From contig NZ_FSRG01000003.1 in assembly GCF_900129975.1 (NCBI RefSeq), positions 670,997 to 734,996 on the forward strand: a stretch of 64,000 bases of DNA. The letters are read 5' to 3'. This DNA is from Halodesulfovibrio marinisediminis DSM 17456 (GTDB taxonomy: Bacteria; Desulfobacterota; Desulfovibrionia; Desulfovibrionales; Desulfovibrionaceae). The first letter of the stretch is position 1. Each line of letters starts with the position of its first letter. A program made the position numbers and the translations under genes. The notes under the pieces were generated by a model that did no database searches, was not told where the DNA came from, and was given only the letters and a program-made list of their open reading frames with translations. Positions 25,376 to 32,951 of the stretch are shown piece by piece.

Positions 25376-26431
25376 CTAGCGCTGAATCCAATCTTTGGAA
25401 AAGTCTTTAATTTCCTTAAATAAGTGATCACGAATTTTTTGCAGCAATCGTGCCTCGATTTGTCTGACTCGTTCGCGTGTAATGCCGAACTGTTCTCCGA
25501 TTTCACGCAGCGTTACCGGATCATCAGACAATAATCGTTTGTGCAGGATTTCAAGTTCCTTATCGTTGAACTTGTGTTCAATCTCGCTAATTTTTTGAGT
25601 AAGCATTTCAGCCATTTGATGATCTGAAAGAACATCTTCAATGCCTGGGCCGAGGGCAGGCAGAAAGTCCATTTTAGTGGCGCCACCTGTGTCATCCCCA
25701 ACCGGAATGTTAAGTGACATGTCAGAAGCATCCAGACGTTGTTCCATTTCAACGACCTGTTCTTCTGAGACATTGAGTTTTTTTGACAGCATGGCAGCGT
25801 CTGGATCAAACCCCTGAGAGATCAGACGCTGGCGTTCTTTGTTAAGATTGTAGAACAGTTTTCGCTGAGCCTGCGTAGTACCAACTTTTACAAGTCTCCA
25901 GTTATCCATAATAAATTTTAGAATGTATGCTTTAATCCAGAAGGAAGCATAATAGGAGAATTTGATGCCTTTATCAGGGTCAAACTTGTTAACTGCGCGC
26001 ATAAGACCAACGTTGCCTTCCTGAATCAGGTCGAGAACGTTTTGCATCCAGCGGCGCTGGAAGTCCATTGCAATTTTAACAACAAGGCGGAGATGGGAGG
26101 AAACAAGACGAAACGCAGCATCTGAGTCGTTATTCTCCTGCACACGTTTGGCTAATTCAAACTCTTCGTCAGGTTTGAGCATGGGAAACTTGCTGATTTC
26201 GCGTAAATATGTACTCAGGGAGTCGGTTGAGCGAGCGCGCGCAGAAGAGCTTTTATCTACGAATACCGGCAAGGTGTCAGGCGTTTCGCTGTCGTCTTCT
26301 TCTGTAATATCGATAACAGGATCAATATCTAAGCTTTCCTCTTCGTCAGAATCTTCTATGTCGAGAGTTTCGACATCAGTTGCATTGTTGTCTTCAAGGG
26401 AATTCTTAGTGTTGTTTTTAGATTTGGTCAT
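25376..26431 (-). CDS. rpoH: RNA polymerase heat-shock sigma factor (sigma-32 type)
   Basis: 351 residues from the ATG at 26431 (AGGATT upstream). Sigma-70-family regions are in order: 1.2 at about 70-100 (LSTYLREISKFPML), 2 at about 110-180 (the core FSYYASFWIKAYILKFI), the RpoH box QRKLFYNL at 189-196, region 3, and region 4 HTH LREIGEQFGITRERVRQIE at 308-326. It recognises heat-shock promoters. Unusual is a roughly 65-residue, very acidic N-terminal extension (residues 8-60, rich in Asp/Glu) absent from the 284-residue E. coli protein; it may act like a sigma region 1.1. Confidence 0.93.
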   Translation of the reverse strand: MTKSKNNTKNSLEDNNATDVETLDIEDSDEEESLDIDPVIDITEEDDSETPDTLPVFVDKSSSARARSTDSLSTYLREISKFPMLKPDEEFELAKRVQENNDSDAAFRLVSSHLRLVVKIAMDFQRRWMQNVLDLIQEGNVGLMRAVNKFDPDKGIKFSYYASFWIKAYILKFIMDNWRLVKVGTTQAQRKLFYNLNKERQRLISQGFDPDAAMLSKKLNVSEEQVVEMEQRLDASDMSLNIPVGDDTGGATKMDFLPALGPGIEDVLSDHQMAEMLTQKISEIEHKFNDKELEILHKRLLSDDPVTLREIGEQFGITRERVRQIEARLLQKIRDHLFKEIKDFSKDWIQR

Positions 26432-26533
26432 AATCCTGTTTTTATATAATCCTTTATGGCTTGGCACAAACACTGTTGTTACGCAGTATCTATGTCTGGT
26501 TAACCGTGTGGATACGTGCTATTTACCAATAAC

Positions 26534-26547
26534 AAACTATATAGTTT
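26534..26547. repeat. Perfect 14-bp palindrome between rpoH and metH
   Basis: AAACTATATAGTTT in the 224-bp divergent region between the rpoH start (26431) and metH start (26656). It could be an operator for either gene, or a chance AT palindrome. No SAM or cobalamin riboswitch is recognisable in the metH leader. Confidence 0.4.
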
Positions 26548-26655
26548 TTGTTTGTTCTTTTCAATGTTTTTCAGTAGAGCAATACTTTCTTAAATTAATG
26601 ATTTGACGCCGTGTGTGGCGCGAAAATACTTTTTGGACACGTTTAGGAGTTGTTT

Positions 26656-29070
26656 GTGGCAGATTTTCGTAGTGCCTTGTCTTCTGGTGAGTTTATATTT
26701 TTCGATGGTGCAATGGGAACAATGCTGCAAGCACGCGGGTTGACAGCCGGTGTAAGTCCGGAAGTCTGGTGTATGTCAAACCCTGATGTTTTGCAGGGGG
26801 TTCATAGTGACTATGCCCATGCCGGTGCTACAGTTCTTACTACTAATACTTTTGGCGGAACTTCATATAAGCTTCCGGAAGGTATCGATGTTGTTGGTTT
26901 TAACCGCGAAATGGCAGCTGCTGCCAAGCGTGCAGCCGTTGAATCCGGTAGAGAAGTTTATGTAGCAGGTAGCGTTGGTCCTACCGGACATTTTTTGCGC
27001 CCATTGGGTGATGTTGAGTTTTCTGAGCTTGTTAATTCATACAAAGATCAGATTACTGGCCTTGTAGAGGGTGGTATTGATCTTGTTATTTGTGAAACTC
27101 ATTTTGATGTAGCAGAATTACGTGCGGCTGTAGTGGCAGTGCGTGAAGTATGCGACCTGCCTGTGGGCGCATCCATGACGTTCGAAAACGGCATGTCTCT
27201 GACAGGTTCTTCTCCGGAAGTATTTGTTGAAACCATGCTTAACATGGGCGTTGATTTTGTTGCAACAAACTGTAGTGCAGGGCCAGAACAGATGGTTTCT
27301 GTAGTGCAGGAGATGCTTGAATACTCAACAGTTCCAGTGCTGGTTATGCCTAACGCTGGTCTTCCTGAACTTGATGAAGATGGCAATACAGTTTTCCGTC
27401 TTGATCCAGAATCTTTTGCTACACAGACTAAGGTGTTTGCAGAAATGGGTGCCCGTTGCCTTGGTGGCTGCTGTGGTACCTCCCCTGATCATATCGCGGC
27501 TTTAGTTTCAGCTGTTGATGGGCTGACTGCTAAACCTGTTCTTCGCGTGAATGATTGCTTATGCCTGACCTCCCGTTCACAGGCCGTTCGTTTCGGCAAA
27601 GATCATCCTGCTCGTATTATTGGTGAGCGTATTAACCCAACTGGAAAAAAACAGCTGATTGCCGAACTTCAGAATGGTCAGCTGACATCCGCATTGATGT
27701 TTGCTCAGGAGCAGCTCGACTGCGGAGCCCCTGTTCTTGACGTGAATGTGGGCGCGCCAATGGTTGATGAGACTGTCATTCTGCCAGAGCTGTTAGAAAA
27801 GTTGGTATCCCAGTTCCCTGTACCGCTTTCTATTGACTCTTCGAACATGGACGCGGTTGAAGCTGCATTAAAGGTTTATCCTGCGTCTGCGCTGGTAAAC
27901 TCTATTAGTGGTGAAGAAGGTCGTTTGGAACGGTTGGGGCCTTTGTGTAAGAAATACGGTGCGCCTTTCATTATGCTTCCTCTCACAGGCAGCAAACTGC
28001 CAGTGGCGGCGAAGGACCGTGTCGCAATCATCGATAATATGTTGGAAAAAGTAGACGCTCTTGGTATCCCGCGTCGTCTTGTTATTGTTGATGTTCTTGC
28101 TCTTGCTGTATCTTCCAAGCCAGAAGCGGCGTTAGCATGCCTTGAAACAGTAGAGTACTGTACGAAGCTTGGCTTGCCGACTACTATCGGGCTTTCTAAT
28201 ATTTCTTTTGGATTACCGGCCAGACCGTTATTGAACGGTACTTTCCTTGCTATGGCTGTAGCAAAAGGTTTGAGCTCCTGCATTGCACATCCGGGTAACC
28301 CGCAGATCTGTGAGACACTTGCGGCTTCTGAGGTTCTGCTTGGCCGTGATGAAAATGCTGAACGTTTTATTGCTGGTTATACTGACTGGAAATCTGGGGC
28401 CGGTACTGTTGTTGCCGGAGGCTCTGTTTCCAGCAGTGCCGCAACCACTGTCTTTGAAGCTGTCGTGAAGGGCAACAAAGATGCTGTTCTCGGCTTGATT
28501 GAAGCTGAACTGGAAAAGAACATTGAACCGTTTGAAATTGTGAACGGTATGCTTATTCCAGCTATTACAGAAGTGGGTGTAAAGTATGAGCGTAAAGAGT
28601 ATTTCCTTCCACAGCTGCTTCGGTCTGCTGAAACTATGCAGCACGGTTTTTCTTTGCTTCGTCCTTTGTTGGAGAAGGATGCTGCAGCAGCCGTCCGTCC
28701 TAAAGTAATCATGGCAACAGTTGAAGGCGATATTCATGATATTGGAAAAAATATCGTATGCTTAATGCTTGGCAACCATGGTTTTGATGTCATTGATCTT
28801 GGTAAAGACGTTAAAGCGGAAACAATTGTAGATGCAGCCGCAGAGCAAGGTGCAAAAATTATTGGGCTTTCTGCTTTGATGACAACAACAATGGTGCGTA
28901 TGGAAGATACTGTGTCCTTATTGAAAGAACGTGGCATGGATGATGTGAAAGTAATGGTCGGCGGTGCTGTTGTTACTGCTGCTTTTGCTGAGACAATCGG
29001 TGCCCATGGCTACTCTGAAGATGCAGTTTCAGCTGTACGAGTCGCACAATCGTTTTTAGAGGAGAAATAG
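26656..29070 (+). CDS. metH: Cobalamin-dependent methionine synthase lacking the activation domain
   Basis: 804 residues from the GTG at 26656, placed by TTTAGGAG six bases upstream; a TTG at 26650 is too close to it. Domains: homocysteine methyltransferase (1-290; zinc ligands Cys206 in TNCSAGP and Cys272/273 in GGCCGT), pterin-binding barrel (about 315-575; ERINPTGKK, DVNVGAPMVDE), B12 cap (about 600-680) and B12-binding domain with axial His694 in GDIHDIGKN. It transfers the methyl group of methyl-tetrahydrofolate to homocysteine. The C-terminal SAM-dependent reactivation domain of E. coli MetH (about 350 residues) is missing, so reactivation must need another protein. Confidence 0.95.
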   Translation: MADFRSALSSGEFIFFDGAMGTMLQARGLTAGVSPEVWCMSNPDVLQGVHSDYAHAGATVLTTNTFGGTSYKLPEGIDVVGFNREMAAAAKRAAVESGREVYVAGSVGPTGHFLRPLGDVEFSELVNSYKDQITGLVEGGIDLVICETHFDVAELRAAVVAVREVCDLPVGASMTFENGMSLTGSSPEVFVETMLNMGVDFVATNCSAGPEQMVSVVQEMLEYSTVPVLVMPNAGLPELDEDGNTVFRLDPESFATQTKVFAEMGARCLGGCCGTSPDHIAALVSAVDGLTAKPVLRVNDCLCLTSRSQAVRFGKDHPARIIGERINPTGKKQLIAELQNGQLTSALMFAQEQLDCGAPVLDVNVGAPMVDETVILPELLEKLVSQFPVPLSIDSSNMDAVEAALKVYPASALVNSISGEEGRLERLGPLCKKYGAPFIMLPLTGSKLPVAAKDRVAIIDNMLEKVDALGIPRRLVIVDVLALAVSSKPEAALACLETVEYCTKLGLPTTIGLSNISFGLPARPLLNGTFLAMAVAKGLSSCIAHPGNPQICETLAASEVLLGRDENAERFIAGYTDWKSGAGTVVAGGSVSSSAATTVFEAVVKGNKDAVLGLIEAELEKNIEPFEIVNGMLIPAITEVGVKYERKEYFLPQLLRSAETMQHGFSLLRPLLEKDAAAAVRPKVIMATVEGDIHDIGKNIVCLMLGNHGFDVIDLGKDVKAETIVDAAAEQGAKIIGLSALMTTTMVRMEDTVSLLKERGMDDVKVMVGGAVVTAAFAETIGAHGYSEDAVSAVRVAQSFLEEK

Positions 29071-29075
29071 TCAGC

Positions 29076-29561
29076 ATGAAATCTATTAAATCCGTAATTC
29101 ACATTGCATTATTATGCATGGCGATATCTGTCCTTTTCGGGGCGAAGTCAGCCGTAGCTGAACCACTGAAGAAAGTTGATACTGTCGAAGTGATTAAACT
29201 TATTAATAGTGGTAAAGGCAAAGTTACGGTTGTGAATTTTTGGGCTTCATGGTGTCCGCCATGTCGTGAAGAGATGCCGGATTTAGTAAAGACGCGTGCT
29301 GCGTTTTCTGATGACGATTTGTTGTTGATTGGAATTTCAGTAGATGAAGACGTGGCACTTGCTGAAAAAGCAGTGAAAGAGTTTGGGCTGAATTATCCGG
29401 TCCATGTAGCAGAATCTGATGTATATGAAACGTTTGGGATTCAGTCCATTCCACGTCTTCTTGTGTATGATACTAAAGGCAAGCTTGTTGTCGATCACGT
29501 AGGCCCTGTGACCTTCGAGGATTTGAAAAAGCTTGTGGATGAAGTTTTAAAGGAAAAATAG
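29076..29561 (+). CDS. TlpA-like periplasmic thioredoxin
   Basis: 161 residues with an N-terminal signal peptide (hydrophobic 8-22, likely cut after SAVAEP). Thioredoxin fold with active site WCPPC in VNFWASWCPPCREEMPDL (about 55-70) and the cis-Pro in IQSIPRLLVYD. TlpA/ResA-type proteins reduce disulfides in the periplasm, for example in cytochrome c maturation or copper-site assembly. It starts 5 bp after metH with the ribosome site (AGGAG) inside the metH end; no functional link with methionine synthesis is known. Confidence 0.93.
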   Translation: MKSIKSVIHIALLCMAISVLFGAKSAVAEPLKKVDTVEVIKLINSGKGKVTVVNFWASWCPPCREEMPDLVKTRAAFSDDDLLLIGISVDEDVALAEKAVKEFGLNYPVHVAESDVYETFGIQSIPRLLVYDTKGKLVVDHVGPVTFEDLKKLVDEVLKEK

Positions 29562-29566
29562 AAATA

Positions 29567-30058
29567 ATGTCTGAGCCGTTTATTCGCAAAGCACAGATGC
29601 GGGATGTGAAGGTAATTCATCACCTGCTGTTAACGTGTTCTACTCAAGGTATCCTTCTTCCTCGTTCATTAACTCAGTTGTACAATAGCCTGCGAGAGTT
29701 TAACGTCTTAGACCCTGGTGACGGGGGGGACATTATTGGTTGCTCGGCTCTTTCCATTGTTTGGGACGGATTGGCAGAAATTCGTTCGCTCATAGTTGAT
29801 GAAAGTGTTCGTCGCGGCGGGTATGGTCGTATGCTTGTAGAAGCATGTTTAGACGAAGCTCGCACATTAGGTATTTACAAAATCTTCACTCTCACATATC
29901 AAGATGCCTTTTTTCAGAAGCAAGGCTTCGTAGAAGTGTCGAAGGAAGTACTGCCTCAAAAAATATGGGCAGACTGTGTTAATTGTCCAAAATTCCCCGA
30001 GTGTGACGAAATCGCCATGCTCATCGAGATACAACCAGATGATTCTGGAGAGAGTTAA
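29567..30058 (+). CDS. argA: Short GNAT N-acetylglutamate synthase-like protein
   Basis: 163 residues, a single GNAT domain. The features DVKVIHHLLLTCSTQGILLPRSL, IGCSALSIVW, EIRSLIVDESVRRGGYGRMLVEACL and the C-terminal ADCVNCPKFPECDE with three Cys match the short, kinase-less ArgA family that makes N-acetylglutamate for arginine synthesis. Long E. coli ArgA has an added amino-acid-kinase domain, absent here. Assignment rests on pattern recall. It sits between a TlpA-like gene and hpt, overlapping hpt by one base (TAATG). Confidence 0.82.
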   Translation: MSEPFIRKAQMRDVKVIHHLLLTCSTQGILLPRSLTQLYNSLREFNVLDPGDGGDIIGCSALSIVWDGLAEIRSLIVDESVRRGGYGRMLVEACLDEARTLGIYKIFTLTYQDAFFQKQGFVEVSKEVLPQKIWADCVNCPKFPECDEIAMLIEIQPDDSGES

Positions 30059-30588
30059 TGGAAATCAAGGAACTTAAAGTAGTTTATAGCGAAGAACAGA
30101 TTCAGGAACGTGTTAAAGAGCTTGCAGCACAGATTAACAAAGACTTTGAAGGTAAAGACCTTGTAGTCGTCTGTGTGCTCAAAGGTGCTTTCATGTTTTT
30201 CTCAGATTTATTAAAGCATCTGACCGTTAAACCCGAAATAGATTTTGTGCGTTGTGCCAGCTACGGCAAAGGTACAACTAGCTCTAAAACAGTTTCTTTC
30301 ACAAAAGACCTTGAAGTTTCCATTGATGGAAAACATGTTCTCATCGTGGAAGACATTGTTGACACTGGTCATACTATCTCCTTCCTCATGTCTCAGCTTA
30401 AAGCTCGAGGTGCAGAATCCCTTAAGCTTGCTTCTATTGTAGAAAAAGTTGAGCGTCGCGAAATTGATGTCGTTGTTGACTATCCTGGTTTTACTCTGGA
30501 AAAAGGGTTTATTGTCGGGTATGGAATGGACTACGCTGAAAAATATCGTGAGTTGGGAGCTATTTACGAAGCAACTGTGATCGAATAA
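30058..30588 (+). CDS. hpt: Hypoxanthine phosphoribosyltransferase
   Basis: 176 residues, a purine salvage enzyme using PRPP. The PRPP loop is VLIVEDIVDTGHT (about 95-107), the flexible loop ASYGKGTTSSKTV (about 67-79), and the purine-binding C-terminal GFIVGYGMDYAEKYR (about 150-164). The start ATG shares its A with the stop of the preceding gene, so translation is coupled. Confidence 0.97.
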   Translation: MEIKELKVVYSEEQIQERVKELAAQINKDFEGKDLVVVCVLKGAFMFFSDLLKHLTVKPEIDFVRCASYGKGTTSSKTVSFTKDLEVSIDGKHVLIVEDIVDTGHTISFLMSQLKARGAESLKLASIVEKVERREIDVVVDYPGFTLEKGFIVGYGMDYAEKYRELGAIYEATVIE

Positions 30589-30617
30589 CGGTTTTTGAAA
30601 CGTAATTGGGAAGCGTT

Positions 30618-31427
30618 ATGCACATTACCTGTCCAAATTGTTCTACAAAGTTCAGTCTTCCAGATGAAATGTTCAAAGAGGGAGCGCAGGCTCGTTGTAC
30701 TGTATGCGACGAAGTTTTTTCTCTTATTCAAACTCCAGAGCACAATGTTGAAGTAGAACCTCAAGAAGATCCTTTCGTTGAATCGCTTGAAGCGAAAGAG
30801 ACTATTGCTCCTGAGGGAGATACTGATACGCTTATTGGAGGGGAGGGGACATTTGGGCTTGGCGAACCTAAGAAGAAGGAAAAGTCAGGCAAGGGATGCC
30901 TTATCTTTTTCCTTATCCTTACTCTGCTGGGGGGGGCCTGCGCAGGTGTATGGTATTTAGCACCTGATCTTGTTAAGCGTTTTCTGCCAATGGAAGAAAA
31001 GGCTGAGAGTTTACCCACTTCAGTAGCGAATGACGTTTCTCGAATTTCGCTCAAAAATATTAGTCAGTATTACATTACGAATGAGAAGATCGGTCAGGTT
31101 TTTGTTATCGAAGGTGATGCAGAAAATCGTTTTGGTGTTCCTAAGGAACTCATTAAGGTTGAAGCCACTTTATATGATGCAAACAACGTAGCAATTGCTA
31201 GTAAGCAGCAGCTTGGTGGTTCCGGTGTTTCTTTATTCCAGCTTCAGGTATTAGCCAAAGAAGAGCTCGCTGATGCTCTGAACAATAAAGTTGAGATTTT
31301 AACCAACAACACCAATGTAATGCCAACAAAATCTGTTCATTTTATGGTTGTATTTTATGATCCTCCAAAAAATGTAGCAGAGTTTGGTGTGAAGGTTGTT
31401 GAAGCAAAAAATCCTCCTATTCAGTAG
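30618..31427 (+). CDS. Zinc-ribbon/DUF3426 membrane protein
   Basis: 269 residues from the ATG at 30618. The N-terminus MHITCPNCSTKFSLPDEM...CTVCDEVF is an MJ0042-type zinc ribbon (CPNC and CTVC). An acidic linker (38-85) leads to one membrane helix (about 96-116, LIFFLILTLLGGACAGVWYLA) and a C-terminal extracytoplasmic DUF3426-type domain (ISLKNISQYYITNEKIGQVFVIEG). Zinc ribbon plus helix plus DUF3426 is a recurrent but uncharacterised architecture in delta- and betaproteobacteria. It precedes radA by 6 bp. Confidence 0.85.
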   Translation: MHITCPNCSTKFSLPDEMFKEGAQARCTVCDEVFSLIQTPEHNVEVEPQEDPFVESLEAKETIAPEGDTDTLIGGEGTFGLGEPKKKEKSGKGCLIFFLILTLLGGACAGVWYLAPDLVKRFLPMEEKAESLPTSVANDVSRISLKNISQYYITNEKIGQVFVIEGDAENRFGVPKELIKVEATLYDANNVAIASKQQLGGSGVSLFQLQVLAKEELADALNNKVEILTNNTNVMPTKSVHFMVVFYDPPKNVAEFGVKVVEAKNPPIQ

Positions 31428-31433
31428 CTTATA

Positions 31434-32783
31434 GTGAAAACTCGCGAAATATATATTTGTTCCGCTTGTGGGGCTTCAGCTGCACAATGGCGTGGACAAT
31501 GTCCGAAATGTAAGGAGTGGAACACTCTTGAGGCTCGCACTGTTTCTAAAGAGCAGGCCAAAAGGCGTGGTTCCACTCCTTTAGTCTCTTCTGGTTCAGC
31601 CATTGTCCCTCTTCGGGATGTGAAAGAGGAAAAGCATACTCCGTTCGAAACGGGGATGGCTGAACTGGACCGCATTCTCGGTTCTGGTCTTGTTCCAGGT
31701 GCAGCCCTACTGATTGGTGGTGAGCCTGGTATCGGCAAATCTACTCTGCTACTTCAAGTGGCGGGTAGTGTTGCAGAGTCTGGTAGGAATGTGCTGTATG
31801 TTTCCGGTGAGGAATCGCTGGGACAGCTTCGAGCACGCGCGGCTCGACTAGATGCGCTAGATGAAAATCTTACTGCAATTTCCACTTCCAAATTAGATGA
31901 TGTCCTGCCTGTACTTGAGTCAGCAAATCCACCGGATTTGTTGATAGTGGATTCTGTACAGACTATTTCCTCACTCCGTGTAGAAGGTTTGCCAGGCAGT
32001 GTGACTCAAGTTCGTGCTGTATCTATAGAGCTTATCGAAACCTGTAAGCGAGTAGGTACATCTTTACTGCTTGTTGGGCATGTGACAAAAGATGGACAGC
32101 TTGCCGGTCCTAAGCTTCTTGAGCATATGGTGGATACTGTAATCTCCATTGAAGGCGATCGCAGGCAGATGTACCGTATGATGCGTGTTATTAAAAACCG
32201 TTTTGGTCCTAATCAGGAACTTATTGTTTTTGAAATGGTTCAGGATGGCATGCAGATCATCGATGATCCTTCAACCTATTTTCTAGGTGCGCGTGATCCA
32301 CAACTTTCCGGCACAGCTGTTGTGATGGCTGTTGATGGTCAGCGGCCTTTTGCTGTTGAAGTTCAGGCGCTTGTGAGCCGTAGTTACCTTTCTATTCCGC
32401 GTCGTACAGGGCTTGGCTTTGATGTTAATAGGTTGCACTTGCTGCTTGCAGTGCTGGAGAAGCGTCTTCGCTTAAATTTTGCAGAAGTAGATATTTATGC
32501 GAAAGTCGGAGGCGGGATGAAACTTCAGGATCCGGGAATGGATCTTGCGTTGATCGCAGCCGTGCTTTCATCTTTTTACGATCTTCCCCTTCCTTCTAAA
32601 TCTGTATTATGGGGAGAGGTTGATTTGAACGGACAGATACGTCCAGTAGCCTCTCACGACATCAGGCATCGTCAGGCTGCTAGACTTGGATACCGTCCTA
32701 TATTATGTCCTGAGAGTGAGCCCGAAACAGGCTTACGCACTATTGTTCAGTTGCAGGAAGCTCTTTTTAGTAAAAATGGATAG
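31434..32783 (+). CDS. radA: DNA repair protein RadA (Sms)
   Basis: 449 residues starting at GTG 31434. N-terminal zinc finger with Cys9, 12, 23 and 26; RecA-like core with Walker A GGEPGIGKST (95-104), Walker B LLIVDSVQ, and the RadA-specific KNRFG motif (about 250); C-terminal Lon-protease-like domain (GGGMKLQDPGMDLALIAAV) without catalytic Ser. RadA is a DnaB-type helicase that extends recombination intermediates. A terminator follows. Confidence 0.97.
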   Translation: MKTREIYICSACGASAAQWRGQCPKCKEWNTLEARTVSKEQAKRRGSTPLVSSGSAIVPLRDVKEEKHTPFETGMAELDRILGSGLVPGAALLIGGEPGIGKSTLLLQVAGSVAESGRNVLYVSGEESLGQLRARAARLDALDENLTAISTSKLDDVLPVLESANPPDLLIVDSVQTISSLRVEGLPGSVTQVRAVSIELIETCKRVGTSLLLVGHVTKDGQLAGPKLLEHMVDTVISIEGDRRQMYRMMRVIKNRFGPNQELIVFEMVQDGMQIIDDPSTYFLGARDPQLSGTAVVMAVDGQRPFAVEVQALVSRSYLSIPRRTGLGFDVNRLHLLLAVLEKRLRLNFAEVDIYAKVGGGMKLQDPGMDLALIAAVLSSFYDLPLPSKSVLWGEVDLNGQIRPVASHDIRHRQAARLGYRPILCPESEPETGLRTIVQLQEALFSKNG

Positions 32784-32832
32784 CGGCGCATCGGCACGTT
32801 GTTTTGTGTAGATGCTTTGGTATGCAGCAATG

Positions 32833-32868
32833 CACCAAAATCTCCTAGCGAGTTTTGGTGTTTTTTTT
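32833..32868 (+). terminator. Terminator after radA
   Basis: Stem CACCAAAA (32833-32840) / TTTTGGTG (32853-32860) followed by eight T residues. Confidence 0.85.
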
Positions 32869-32951
32869 GCCGCTTTTTCTGCGAGTTTTTCACTATCGTG
32901 GGCACGGGAAAGTTGAGTGTTACATTCTTCTGGAAATAAAGGTTAAATGTA

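Noticed and set aside
26432-26655. SAM or cobalamin riboswitch in the metH leader
   Set aside because: No B12-box or SAM-aptamer core can be found; only small hairpins and an AT palindrome.
32890-32925. Sigma-54 promoter (GGGCACGGGAAAGTTGAG) before the CheA-like gene
   Set aside because: The invariant GG-N10-GC spacing is not met; the second element reads GT.
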